64,000 bases of DNA, taken from the NCBI RefSeq assembly GCF_019175285.1, contig NC_056527.1, forward strand, positions 63,582,030-63,646,029. The letters are read 5' to 3'. Under the pieces are notes generated by a model. That model made no database searches, was not told the origin of the DNA, and saw nothing but the letters and a program-made list of their open reading frames with translations. Source of the stretch: Sceloporus undulatus. Its lineage: Eukaryota; Chordata; Lepidosauria; Squamata; Phrynosomatidae. Below are positions 42,401 through 57,400 of the stretch, piece after piece. The stretch's first letter is position 1. Each line of letters starts with the position of its first letter. A program made the position numbers and the translations under genes.

Positions 42401-45400
42401 CAACTGTTGGGGCAACAGGCACGTCACCACCTTCCATAACAGGAGTGACATCAACGGCCTCTGCTTCAGCAGCACTTTCGACCACAGAATCCATCTGCAA
42501 CTAAAACAATTTTTTTAAAATTAAAAAACCCCACAATTTGTATGAATCCTCAATATGTCCTGGTATACTAACTTGTCCGTGCATATGTCTTGGGAATGGA
42601 GCACTGATTTGGTACCAAAGAGAGTCAGATGCCTCACAAGCCTCAGCAGGAATAATCCTTTTACTAAGCAAAGTGAGGCAGCCAGCTTAAGTGGCAGGTG
42701 CTGAAAAGCAGAGAAAAGTAGCAAAGTGTCGGTAGACTGAGCTGCCTGGTGGTTTCCGTCAACTCCCTGAACTAGCTCCACCCTCAAGTGTGGTGGTGGA
42801 CACTGTTCTATTGTGAGTATTAAAGATCCATCTTTGTATGGCTGACTTATGTAAATGGAATGAGAGCGGTGCTATCTTGTTTTTCACCTCAGATAAAACA
42901 TTTTGGGTTGATTCCTAAAACTCAGTTCCATTCTCCATGCCACTTCCTTAAATAAACTCTTATTATTTGGATTATTGTTTGTACCTAGGACAGTTTTCAT
43001 CATGTGAACATTTCCCATACTTTTATCCAAAGAGAAGACTTTTCTGGGATACTATGGTCTCTAGAATATAGTACAGATGTGCATTTTGCTGCACAACGTG
43101 ATACTGCCATAGGTGGTCAGGGTGTATGAAGACATCTGCAAGCAGTTCTTGGATACAGGATTACCAAGAGGAAGAGGCTGAGAGAGAGGTTTAACAATCA
43201 AGTATGGCATACCTTCTTCCCACTACAATTCAAAATGAGTGATCATGTGAGCAAAATTATCATAATTCAGTTAAAATTTAGTAGATCTGTATGGCTTAGA
43301 ATTCTACATGCAGAGAGGCAGGTAAAATTGCCTTGTTGGTCACATTTGGCTTTCAGGCAGGGCTAAAAGCAGCACATCATGCTCTTGACCATGAATGGAA
43401 GAAAGGTCAAGTTGAGAAATGCTAAGAGTGTATGCAGAGAAATGTGTATATAGAGAAAGAGCTTTATTACTTTGATGCAAACCACTTAAAATACTGTAGT
43501 AGTAATATTCAAACTGGTCTTCAGTTATGTCTTCAGATGGGAAGATTCATCACCCACACGTTTGGTGCCTGTATCTGAGAAACCTCAGATATACTTTCAA
43601 CAACATGCAGAATATGCTGCAAGTTAGAATACAGGGGTTTTGAAATTGGACTGGGCCACTGAAGTAGACAAGCAGACATTAACCTAGTTGTGGCATAGGT
43701 TTTTTTTGTGGGTTTTTCGGACTATGTAGCCATGTTCTAGAAGAGTTTATTCCTGACGTTTCGCAATCATCTGTGGCTGGCATCTTCTCTGAAGCCACAG
43801 ATGCTGGTGAAACATCAGGAATAAATCTTTCTAGAACATGGCCACATAGTTGGAAAAACCCACAAAAACTATGGATGCCTGCTATGAAAGCCTTTTACTT
43901 CACACTAGTTGTGTCAGTTCTTCTGCTTTGCTATAGACAGCGTCTTGGTTGGCCATACAGTCATATAGTAGTGCTTAATATTTAGATACAAAATTTGAAA
44001 GTGTTACAGAACAAATTACTAGATAGAAATTAATGGCATAACCAGCCAGTGAAGCACTCTTCCCTAAAGAAGAAAAAGTATGTTGCTAATGTGCTCTTCT
44101 GTTGAAATCAATGGTACTTTAATGTACTTCACCTTGTACAAAAAAGTGCTGCAAATGAAGAATACTGTAATTGTATCCCTTCTCCAAAAGCATCACACCA
44201 TGCTCTCTACTGTGCCTGATAAGTTGGTTATACATACCTCACATTCTTTCTCAACATGTTCTGGTGTCTCCTTTATCTCTGCCTCTTCAGCATCCTTCAT
44301 AAAACCAGAGATATAATTATAGCACTAATGTCAAGATTTTTTATAAGAGAAATATCAGCAGTTATTACATGTTGTTAACTACATGGAACTGAGAAAGAGC
44401 TTTAAAAGCAGATGATGCTGGGTGGCATGATACTATGGAAGCCTATTGGAAACTCATAGGGCAATGGCAAAAGAGGAAAGGAAAACATGCAAAAACCAGG
44501 AACTTCTTTCTTTTAATGATCATGACAGTAAATGGTGATGAAAACAAAATTAAAATCTACTTTAAAAAAATATTACCAGACTGCCTATCTGCATACCAAT
44601 ATGCAAAGAAAGTGTTACCCCTACTCTTCAACAGAGCATAAAATCCAGTTGTTGCCAAATAAAGAACTCAAGGGATGTAGTTGTTCATTACAAATGGGCA
44701 GTAATGTCTACAAATTTGAAATACTTATTCAGCTTCTGAGGGTTAATGGTTCAAATTTTAACCCTAGTTCTTTGAAATCAAGACTAGTGGCAACTATGAA
44801 TCCAAAGTATTTTCTCCAGCTAACAGCCCAGAAGCAAAGAACTTGAGAAAAGCCCACATATTTATTATATCTAATCTTTATATAACCATCTTTTAAAAAA
44901 TAGCCTACTCTTGTCTGTAGCTGCTTCAAAACTGCAAGCATATCCAGATGCTAGAAGTCAAATGCTGACAGCCACATATGTTGCTATGGAAACATCTCAC
45001 AGCTTTATCCAGTTAAAATAAGTTTTATATAACCTTTTTCTAAGCAAGAATTCCTTTTTGAGTTAGTTGCACAAATACTTCAGGGAAAAGCCACACTCCT
45101 CTCAAATTTCAAACAGACCCGCAAAGGTCTTGGCAGAATCTTCTCGTAACATTGCACTCGTGTAACTGGAAGTTTTGCTTGTGGAGCCACTTTTCCCAGT
45201 GTTGTATAAGGAGGTATCTAGTGCCTCCTTAGGCAACAATTTTTGCTAGGCAGCACAATCACTGCTGGACAGCACTGGGCACAACTGTACTCCGTCAGAC
45301 TTCAACAGCCACTGACTGGCCATTGGGGAGCGCCAGGAAAGCAACCTTACACACCTGTCTGGCCATTTTCATTCTCCTTCTCCAATGCCTGGATTTCCAT

Positions 45401-48400
45401 CTAACTATACTGGTGGACCTTTGCTCCACCAGCTTCAAAAGGGATCTTGGCCCTTATTGCCAATAAAGAACCAAAGCATCTCTCTCAGTTCAAAGCAGGA
45501 ATTGCAGAATTTGCCTTTGCTACATGAAGAACATGTGTTTTGCATGCAGAAAGTGTCAGATTTTTATCACTTCCAAGCAAGTCTAGGAAAGATTTTTGTC
45601 TAAGTTCCGAAGAGATGCTCTTAGTCGGTATAGTCTACATTTTTGCCCAAAGTGCCTCCCGCCATACCATGCAGTGGTCAAAGAGCTTGCAATCCCCCCA
45701 GACATTTTAAATCCAGGAGAGGTATTTAAAAAACAAACAAGCAGGAAGTGGATCAAACATTGGGGCCATTCACACTACTTTATAAACCAGTTTGCAAAGT
45801 GGTTTAAAAGGGGGTTGCTCACACTTCCGCTGGTTTTTCCTGACCCAAAGTCCAGGAGGGCCAGCACAAATCCCCCTCAACACGGTTCTTTTGTAATTGG
45901 GGATTTTAGAGCGTCTTTTCAAAAGAACCGGACTTTTTTTTTACCAGCCGCAAATGGGAACTTGCTGTCAATTCAATTCGGAGCACAGGGAGGGAGGGGT
46001 TAATGTGTAGGGGGCAGATTATGCCCAAACCTTTGCTCCCTCCCTGCCAGCCAAAGCCATAGCCATGGAGGGGGTTCTCTTGGGAACATCTCATTTTACC
46101 ACTTCCAGGCATGTCTAGGAAAGATTTTTGTCTAAGATTTAAAAAATATATATTTTCAAAAAAATAAAATTTGACAACTTACGCACATCTGTATTGCTGC
46201 ATGGCTGCAGTAGACAGTACCTTTAAATACTGGTGCACATGATTTGATTGACATTTTTTAAAAAAGCTATCAGTGTGGGTGGAGGTTAGGGCTCTGAAAA
46301 ACCAAGGCCCCAAAGCGAAGCTATCACAGGGATTTTTTGCCAAGGGTTCTTCGGTGGTTGTTGCAATCCTCTGAGGCTGACACGTGGTGGGAATGGCCCC
46401 AAGGAGAAGCTATCATGGAGGTTTCTTGGCAAGGGGGTTTCTAGACCAGGAAAATGTCACCCAAACAGTGTGACACAGATGTGCATAATTTGATTGACAT
46501 TAAAAAAACCCAAACCCCGAGTATGATCAAAATGGTAGCTCAATTTTAAATCAATACAAATGGTAATGTGAATGTCAACAGGGTTAAATCGCCACGGAGA
46601 GATTCAGTTGGGGTAAACATAGTGGGAACTTTGATTCAGTATTGCATCAGCAAATCTCCTCAGATCTACTCGGCACAAAAACATGAGTGAGATTGTGGTC
46701 ATTGCCTTCTGGCATAAGGGCAGCTTTCTATGTGACTGGCACAGAAAACAGCAGCTCTGCAACTCATCTACCCTTCGAAATTAGCACTTAAAGACTACAT
46801 AATCATATAGCACCAAACTGTGAGATGCCCCTTCCCAGCTCCACTTTACTGGCTCTGAGTTGTGCAGATGGGAAAGCCTAACAGCACAACAGTATCACAT
46901 CACTAGTTTTATAGTACTACATATTACTGGAGAAGAAAGGATGTGGATACACAGGGCAATTGCTTTTGATGGCAATCATTAATAGACTTAGATTCTCTTT
47001 TTGTGTGTGCACTTGCTATTTTAAGTTTAAACTAAGAAAATGTCCAGAGAGAAATTATTCAGTCCAATAGCTTCAGAGAGCATTCACTCTGAATACAGTA
47101 GGCATAAATTTACTGAAACTGGCATTCTTTTTATGATAAAGCTACAACATCCTGCATTAAAAACATCTAACAGATCATTTATTCCTAGTTTGTGAAGCTA
47201 GTAACCATTTTTTATGGAGAACCTAGGGAGAAGACTGCTTTAATTCAGAATGACCGAAGAGCAATACTGTGGAGTCTGCTGGAAGCCAGTAGCCCTGTTG
47301 AGAGTAAATATCAGTTAAGTTGTAAAATTAGCAGGGAATTAAATGGGTCCTCTAGCTCAATTGTCTGTGCATAAGCAACATTGTCCAGACCTCAATTACC
47401 CCAAGAAGATGATAGTTTAGTCTCTTATGTAATGGTTGAGGAGAAATGAAACTGTTATCTAGTATAACTAGTAATTTTTAACTCAGATTATTGACTCCAT
47501 ACATCTAGCAGGAGGGACAAAGTATGGCTTATGGGCTATATGAAACCCCTAAGATCATTTCGGAGCTCCATGAGGTTCCCTGACATCATCTCTACATCTT
47601 ATTTCTTCAAAATGTTTAATTCTTCCCTCAAGTGGACTTGATAGCCATTTTGCTACATTTCCCTCCAACCTATTTAGGTGGGATTCTCCCCCACCCTCAG
47701 CCAGAGACAATTCTTCAGCCAATTCCAGTTTTGAAACTAGGTCACCCATAGGTGAAGATGTGGAAAAATACTGATTGTTCCTCCACAGTAAGCAATTTTG
47801 GAGCAACATAATATATATATTTTTTAAATTAAAGTTTTTGGAATGCAGTCTCCATACTTCTGAAAGCTGGCCAGCAAAAAGTGCTACTAAGGACAATAGT
47901 TGATGAAATAAAAAGTGATGTAATTATTTCAGTTCCAAGTACCACTGGTAGTACTATTATTTTACACCATAAGCAAGCAGAGTGTGAGCCTCCACATGTT
48001 GCTGGGCTACATCAGCTCTCAGCCTAGACAGCACATTAACCGTAGTGAGAAATGCCAAGAGGTGCTGCTCAACAACATCTAATGGGCACACTTTGCCCAC
48101 CCCTGTTTTAGACTTTGACTGAATTGCTCTTCAGCATTTCTGATGTCACCAACCAGCACCAAAGACTGTAAGCCAGGCACACTCTTCAGAGTTAAATCCC
48201 ACCGAATTTATCATGATTTACTTTAGAGTACATATCGATAGAACTACATTATTAAGTTGATTGTATATGGCCAGCTATCCCAGAAGGCAAGCTCTGATGC
48301 CACCTTTTGTAGCCGTATGCCTTCAATTCATTTCCAGCTAACGGTAACCCTATCATAATCCCTATCATGCGGTTTTCTTGGCAACATTTGCTCGGAGGGG

Positions 48401-51400
48401 GTTTGCTTTTGCTTGAGGTTAAGACAGTGCCCAAGATCACTCAGTGGATTTTCATGGCTGAGTAGGGATTCAAACTCTGGTTTCCAGAGTCATAATCCAA
48501 TGCTCAAAACACTATACTACATTGGTTCTCACGAACCTGTTACTTTATGTAATAATACAAATGTATTCTGTCCAACAGATTTCATTGTTCCTAATGAAGA
48601 AGATAAGAGCCAATGGTCTTCTTCAGCATATTGTTTCAAACAACAGCCAACTAGGGAGTCTACAAGGAGAGGAATACAAAGACCTATCCTACTCATTTGC
48701 CAGCAACTGGTATTCTGAGGCATCCTGCCTCTGTTGCTGGAGTTAGGATATAGCTATCATGAGAAACAACCATTGTTAAATGGGAGAGAAAAAGCAGAAC
48801 GTTCACTTTGATTCCAGAATGACCAGAGGATTACTGTGGATTCCATTACACATCTGATTTCCAGTTGTCTTTCACATACAACAGGAATACAGAAAGCTGA
48901 TTTATATCCCCCCTCTCTCCCACTTCCCTCTCTCTCATATACACAAACATTATTGTTTACACTGACTGGCAGTAGTTCTCAAGAGTTTCAGGCAGGAGTA
49001 TTTTTCAGTCCACCCTGAAGAAGCTAGAGACTGAATGTGGGACATGATAGGTATTTACGGTACTCCCTCACATACACTGCTGTGGCTATATACAAGGTGC
49101 TGTTAAAACAGAAATCAGGTGAGAGCAGCTTTGCATATCCACCAACATATCTATGTGTATCACTTGGATTCAATCACTGTATGACTCCAAGTATTTAATG
49201 ATACCTGCATGAGTAATGCAGCATTTAGATATCCTTCCATCTTCACTTGCAGATAGAATTGAGGATCCACATCCTGTCTCTAGGTCACATCTAGTGAGAG
49301 AACTGTTCAGACGGAATTTGAACTTCAGTCCAACAAAATCTCCCAATACTCTCAACACAACCTCTGGAAAAATAGCGTTTTTGGACAGTGGCTCCCAGAA
49401 ACATCTAGACAGCATAGGTATATGGTGGAAAGGATTCTGAGTGCTGCTAACAAACAAATGTTTCCAAGTTCTGCTGTCACCACATGTGCAACGGCTGTGG
49501 TGTGCGTTCATTTTGTCAAGACAAAATGTTTGCATTCACCAAATTCTAAAACTCTATGATGATGAAGATGGGCAAAGTGGATGAAATGCAACATGCTTAT
49601 TAATGGCAAAACCAACTGGATGAGTGTGGAGGCATGAGAAATACCAGTCGCTCACCACAGTTTCAGCTACTGGCTCACCAGCAGCCTCTGCAGGCTGTGC
49701 TTCTGGCTCAGCAGCAACATCAGCCACATCGGGTGCCCTCGGAACTTCCTCTGCTTGGAGCTCTAAAGATGGAGCCTCTTCTGCCTCAGCCTTTAGCCAT
49801 TGAATAGATATTGATTTCAGAAAGGTAGAAAAATAAAACCCATTGAAAAACACCACAAATTGTGCGGTCAGGATCAGAGCAGCACTAGAATGCTCCACTA
49901 CCAGAAAATGTTCTTAAGTATATGAGAAAGTAGTGAGAGTAACATTGCTTCCATGTGCTTTTGGGTCTCTTCCAAACACAGGAGGAGATGTGTTACAGGT
50001 GTCCATTCTCCTATTCAAAAGGTTCACAAGTGGAAACTTCTCTACTATATACAAACCTAACATTCAAGTTGCATTTAATTTTTTTAAGGCGGGGAGGGCT
50101 CAGGGTAGAGCTCCAAACACATTTATGCACAATTTTTATTATCCTGGCCACCACTACAAAATGCCTGAACAAAAAAGAAGAAAAATATCCAGAACTCTTA
50201 TTTCAAGGAAGGCTTAGAAAAACAGATTCAAATCACAATTAATTGGGATTGCAAAAGATATATATTTTGGGATTATTATGGATAGTTTGCAGTGACTTGC
50301 AGTAGGTATTGAAACAGCGTGGGAATCATTCACAAGTTAAATTGTGTGGACCCCTTTGTCTCCACTGGTACTGGCTGTCCATTTAGACATATGACTATTA
50401 CTTAAGAAATACCTTACCACATCAGTTAAGAGAAGGGTGAAAATAAGATTGCCATTGAGAACCAGACTCTTCTGCCTCTGTGAATTTTGGCAGAGAATTT
50501 AATGAATTCATTTTACCAAAATTCCACACTGGCTCACAGAAACCCAAACAGCTTCTATATTCACTCAGCAAACTTTCCTCTGCAATGGATGCTATTAGGT
50601 ACAAGAGGAAGGATTTAGTACAGCTGAGGAATGGACAGTGGATCTTGGAATGAAGCAGGGGAATTTCTTTTTCTTTATGAAATGGTACAGAAAGGCAAAC
50701 TCATGATGGGAATTTTTTTAAAAAAGAAATCCTAAAAAGGCCTCCAGAGTAGGGAGAGGTTGCCAGATAAGCAGGAAAGGAATTCATGCTGTGAGCTCCT
50801 GAACAGACTATCAACTGGCCTAAGGGAATTCTGTTCATTTTTTTCTTTCTCTTTTCATACACTTGTTTGTCCTATAATGTTAAAATTATTAACTGCCTTA
50901 GGCTCCTGTACCAGACAGGCAGTATATGAATATATACAGTGTGTGTGCGTTGTGTGTTTTCAAGTCATTTCCGATTTAAGGTGAACTTAGGATATGGTTT
51001 TCTTGGCAAGTTAGTTCAGAAAGGGTTTGCCATTGCCATCCTCTGAGATTGAGAGAGTATGACTAGCCAAAGGTCACCTAGGAGTTTATCACACTGGGGC
51101 TAATTTCGGCATTAGAGAGAGATTAAAGTGTATTTAAAGCATCCTGCAAATAAAGCGAAAATGGCGAGTAATGGCGTGAATGACTATCACAGGCAATTGT
51201 GCCAATAAAGTGATATCGGAAATGCATTATCACTGAAATCCTGAAAGTAAAAAGACATACATTAATGCTTCTTTGTGACCACTTTAATGGCGGGTTTTGT
51301 GCAATGTTGTGTGATATCATTTTGTGAAATTACAGATATTCATGGGATAAACTCCCAATCTCCTTCGTGTGATAAAGTCCCTAGTGGGGTTCCATGGCCA

Positions 51401-54400
51401 AGTGAGAATTTGAACCCTGATCCCCTGAGTCCTAGTTCAATGCTCAAATCACTGCATTACACTGGCTCTCATAAATAATAAAACTAATTAAAGCACCTCC
51501 CTCATTTTGTGGCAGAAGTATTTTTGTATCGGCCTAGAAATTACCACAAAGTTGAGCTTGGAGCTTTTCTGAAAATGTCTTGAGTGCCACCAAAACTGGA
51601 GACTTCTAGCCCTGGTTCCAGTGGGGCTGTTTCTCTCCATCCCCCAATTCCGTTCCCCTTTGGGCAAGGTTCAGAAGCATGGGAAGGGGAAATGCAGGCT
51701 GCTCTTGCCTTATCCTTCGTGGCTACTCTTGGAACATCTCACATAGCTCTTACAGTAACGAATGGCATACAAAACAGAACTGAAATTTCTAAGGCTTAAT
51801 AGGCACAGAGTTTAGACAGCTAGTGATGGAATGTTGAACTAAATACAGATATTTCAAACCTTAAATTCAAGATATTTCTGTATATCTGTCCTCAAAATCG
51901 AATCCTATTAGCATCCGTGCATACATGGCTGCAACTGCTGTCACTCACTTGCAGTAGTATAAAGCATCACTGGTCCGGATCTTATATTGTATATACTTGT
52001 ACTAGCACATATAAATCGGTGCAGCTGTATGCACTACTGCATAGTTTTTATTCCTTTGATACAAAAACTACCAGGTCTCTCTCCCCCCCCCCCCCAACTT
52101 TGGAAACGTGTATTTGGTGTGTATATCTTTCATATTACAAAATGGGGCTTGGGATGGTACAGAAAGCACAAGTCACTTAAGTAGAAGTATTCAAAGTAAC
52201 AGGGAAGGGGGGGGGGGGAAGTAACAGCTTACCATGTTATCCATCACATTCTGGCTTGATTGCATTGAGAATAGGGAAGTATCCTAGGGATATGCAAAAT
52301 GCAAAAGATACACATGAAAGTTAATTAGGAATAACCTTGTAAAAATTTGCTGATTAGCTGTTCATTTATGCTTTCATTGATACCTGCTTTTCTACCTGAG
52401 GGTCTCCAAAGCAGCATACAACAGTCTTGTTCATTCATTTACAGATTGAGTCTCCTTTATCTAAATTACCTGGGACCAGAAGTATTTCATATTTTTTTCA
52501 AATTCTGGAATATTTGCATATACTGTATATACTTGTCTATCAGCTGACCTCATGCATAGGTCGAGAAAAGGTATGGATTTTTATATGACCCATGGATGAG
52601 GGTAAATTTAGGACCTGTAACAAAGGATATAAAGGATGAAGCAAGGGGAAAAAATGCCAAAGAACTTACTAAATCCCGGCAGGCATAACTGTTTGTGCTC
52701 ACTAAAGACCGGGTGGATGTGGAGATAACTATGGTAAATAGTAGCCATGCAATGTGTAGCAAAGGCACAGGCTGGGCTACAAAAATGCGCAGATTTCATA
52801 AAGGATGGAAAGGCAAAGCAAAAAAATAAATAAAAAAAATGGCAACTATGGGGTGAAACAGATGGGCAAAATAGAGCCGCTTCCAGCTGCTTTGAAAGAG
52901 TGTTGATATGACGCACACCTCCAAAGTGGGTGGAAACTGGAATGAAGCCATGCTCCACAGTTAAAAACCAGAGCAAAAAGAAGCTGACATACTCTGGCTT
53001 AACCCAGAAAATGTGCATCTTCACGCCTGCATATAAACACTGCAACATGAGTGGAGGGCTGCAGCAAAGCAAAGAAATGAAAGTATGACAACTCCAATGA
53101 ATGTAATTACAATATACACAAACCAGACAGCCCTATGGGGGGCATAGGATAAAGAAGGACAAAAGGGGCATGTATGGGGGGGATCCATGATTGTGCTTTG
53201 CTAATATATCACTCACATAACAATTCACTGATGCCCTGTTCCGGAGGAGCATCAGATGTGCGACTTTATGGCCAATCAAAGGGGCAGCCATGCAATGGGA
53301 TGGCATCTGGGTGGACATGGGAGCTATTTACAGGTCATAGGTGGTGTGTTTGGTCTGAATTATTTGGGGCATGTGTGCTGGGGACTGTGTGGGAATCTCA
53401 AAGACCACACTGGAGCCCTCCCTGCCAGGAGTGAATGCTGCTTGAAGGATCCACAATTCCCACTCCTCCTTACAGCATCAAACTGATTTTTGCAACCAAG
53501 TGTGATATTCTTTGATTTGCAATTCCTGCTTCAACTATTGCTTATATGCAGGAAATATTATTTCATTAACATGAGAGGTAAATTTCTATAGCATTGTCCA
53601 TACACTGTCAAAACCAATACAAGAGTGTGGGTTAATTTAAATTCTGTTTATTGTCTGTTCAGCTTTCACTGAGCACAATAATGGGCTTCTTAGTTGCATA
53701 TTAATTTTGAAGTATGCTTGCTAAATAATTTATTTGACAAAGCCTGCCATATAGGATTTTACACAACATTTACTATTGATTTCAGGTCAAAGTTATCATC
53801 TTTGGTTGATCATTGGCTTCAATTAATACAGAATTGAAAGCTGCTAAAAGCTGCTAAGCAAACTTGGGTGAAATGGACAATTCCATTTGGAAATGGTTTT
53901 TGATTCTAAAGCTACGACGCACAGACACACATAGCTGGAAAAATACAAAGTGATAAATCTAGGACTTTTCAACCAGTCTGGATGCACTCAACCTCTTTCA
54001 GATTAAAAACAACCCCTTACCTGTGTGAATCCATTAAAAGCACTGCTAGGTGCCTAAGTAAAATTAGAAATCAGAACAAAATCTTTATTAGTATCAGTTT
54101 AATATCACAATCTCATTTGCACATTACGAAAAAGACTTTGAAAAACCAAAATGATAAAAACAAATGAAAGGAACCAGTAAAATTTTTGTCAAGCATTGTG
54201 ACACGACTGATCACCAATTTAAATGGCTAAAAAAAAGAGAAAGAAAAGAATAATGACACTTTTTAGAATATGAAAAAAACTGGAGGTACATATATTGTGT
54301 TAGAAAACAGAAAATTGAAAATTAACAAGCTATGGTAAGAATTAGATGGTGAACTTAACAGCCAACCTCTTTGTGGTCAACGTAGTATATGGTTGAACTG

Positions 54401-57400
54401 TACCAAATTTGGCATGTTGGTATGATCAGTAAAGTTAGCAAAGGAGGACAGGGAGGAGAACATAGAAAAGGACAGTTCATAAGACACAAGGTTATATATA
54501 TGTATATATGACCTAAGGAACTCTCATTTCTAGACTATTCTACACACTGGGGTAGGTACCTCTTCTTTATCAGCCTCTATTTCCTGGTACAACAATCCAT
54601 ATCTCCGGTTAGCAATTTCATCTTCAGATAAATCTGAGCTGTTGGTCTCATTGTCTTTGGGGCTAGTGGAGCTCTCGGTGCTAGCATTTCTGGAATTTCC
54701 CATTTTGAAGAGCACCAGCGGTCTACCTATCTCCTTGTTTGGTCCAAAGCTGCTAATATTTGCCTGCTCCCCAGATGATCCTTGCCTTAAAGGCATTTCC
54801 TGATTCTGATGGCTTGGTGTTATACCCACAGATCTCCAGCTGTTATCTAAACCTCCCAAATCTTCCGTAGACCATTTCTCATTAAAATCTGGCCAGGGGT
54901 TCTCCATGTTTCCATCCACAGAACCTTTTGTGGGAGGAAAGGGCCAGTTATCACTTCCATTTACTTGACTAGAAAACCCCCAGGAATCATTATTAACTGT
55001 TGGATCCCAGTTGGTTTGCCAAGGATCCATTTCCATTGTTTCAGGGAAACTAAAGTTATTGTCAAGTTCTTCAGTCATAGAAAATGCTTCCTCATCTACA
55101 GATATATCTTCCACATTACCTAGCCAAGAATGATTGAGATTTGCATTAGCTGGGTCTGAACTAGGCTGCAGAACCATATCATTTTCAAAGGGTATAAAGG
55201 TAGCTTGGCATTCATCAGCAAAATTGCTGCTTTCAGAGATGGTGTGACTATGATCTTCACTCGCTTTATCAGGCTCTTCTGTACCACGCATCTCCTCACA
55301 ACATACAGGATTTTCAGCCTCTCCAGTTGTTTTGTCTCTGATCTCTAGGTTAGCCAATCCTGTAAGATTTGCCATTTCATTTTCCTGAGCCAAATTTATG
55401 CACACATTTCTAGCAGTGGGCAAGTCACCCACATCTACTGTTCCATGATCCTGATTCCAGAAACCTAAACCTTTCTCTGTTTCAAATCTGCTATATTCAA
55501 TAGCTGTACTGTCACTCACCTCATACCCCAACCCTATATTCACTACATCCTCAACATCTCTTTTACTTTCCTGCTGCATCACAGGAACCTCATTAAATTC
55601 TGGGCCAACTTCCTGAAGGCAATTGCCAGCAGTCTCTGGTTGCCTATTGTCATATTCTGACTCACTAAGAACTTCTGCCTCAATGATTTTCAGGGTTTCA
55701 TGGTCTGTCTTTGCTAAGGCCTCATGATGATCTACTTCACTGTAGCTTTTATTGTCACAATCTCTCTGTGGAAACTTTTCTGTGCAGTCTAGGTCCTTGC
55801 ACTTAACATCTCTGATTTCTACCTTTTCACACGGCTCCACATTTGCCCACAAAGACTCTTCCGTTTCCTGTTTCTCTTCTTCTGTCTCTTCCATACTAAA
55901 TGGGTCTCCATCGAAAAAGCTATCAGTTTTCATTTCAGGGCTTTCAGCCAAAGTTTCACCAACTACAAGTTCGTTAGCTTCCACCAAATCTGTGCCACTG
56001 TCCATAATGTGGCTAGAGTCCAGGTATGGTTCTGGGAAAGTGTTTTCATTTCCATCTATAGAGACTGTCCAAGTTGCACCTTCTTCTTGCTGGCCTACTG
56101 CAGGCCAAGTAGTAGTAGTCAGTGCACCAGACGATTCTGTTGAGGTTTGCTCTGCCTCAGGGAAAGGCAAAGGACCACCACCTGCAGCTTTTTCCTGGCT
56201 CTCACTGGCTGCACTACCATCTAGGCCCAAGTTGAGAGAACCTAGATCAGTTTGGGCTTTGTTAACATCTTCTGTTGACCCACTGTTTGGGTTTTCCTCC
56301 ATGACCAGGTTACACAGGGAAAGACTTTTTGAAGAATCAGGCTTTAGGCAGACAGAAAAGTAAAGAAAAAACAAGATGAAAAAGATAAAGATGGTCTTGA
56401 TGAGAAACACACAGAATTCAATATCTTACTATCGTAATTTTAGTTTAGAAATGAAGCATGACTAAATTAAAGAATTGACCACAACTGCAATATCTGTGGG
56501 AATCATGAACATTTAGAGACACTAGTTATCTATCTAAAGAGTTTTGCTAGGTGAAATAGAAACGGTCTGCTTACCGGCTGCACAAGTTCACTGCTTGTCT
56601 GTGTGGAGATAAAGCATATTAATAATTTTTAAGAGATGTCATTTGGTGAGTGGGACATGGTATCATGCTACTAAAAGCAAACAGTGGCCAAGATCCTGTA
56701 TGGCTGTGAGCAGTATTGGAGTTTCACATGCAGAATTCTGCTATGATTCCCCTGTTACCAGCCTCAGGACTCAGTGTGTCACTTCAATAGTGTCTTCCCA
56801 ATGGTTATTTTGTGGCCAGTAGAGAGTGGGAAGGAAATTAGAGAAGTATATGACGTTTCCATAGTAAGATGCAACCAAGGATGTCTTCCATCATAATACC
56901 TATGGGGCTTGAATAAGAGCAAGCCTCCATTTTCACGGGGTGGTGGTGGTCTGGAATGGATTTCCCATGAAAACGGAGGGCCAAATGTACATACACAAAC
57001 ATAAAGTGGGTTTCTGCTTGTATATGTCACTAGGAGGATTCCCAGGGATGACTCATTTAGCAAGACATTTTCACATTGCTAGCTAATTAAGAACTATGTA
57101 ATTACATTATATTGAATCATCTCCTTATGTAAACGTGATTTCACAGGTATCACTCCAGTTAGCTCTTTTGAAAGGATTTATATCCCCCCTCTCTCATACA
57201 CACAAACACTATTGTCTGGATGTAATCCTGCTAGCTCATATGGGATAGCAATTATTAAAACTGACATTGCACCCCATTCTCCATTTTGTAAGCCAACAGT
57301 ACGGTATATAGATTCAGAGTTCCTCATATTCACAACCCAATTCTATGGAAATCCCCTACAACATATCAGATACATTTAGATTGTTGAACTTCAGTTCAAG

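Noticed and set aside
55752-56363. A 203-codon open frame on the + strand
   Set aside because: It lies antisense to the giant AMPH exon and shows no domain or splice context; it is a shadow of the real frame.
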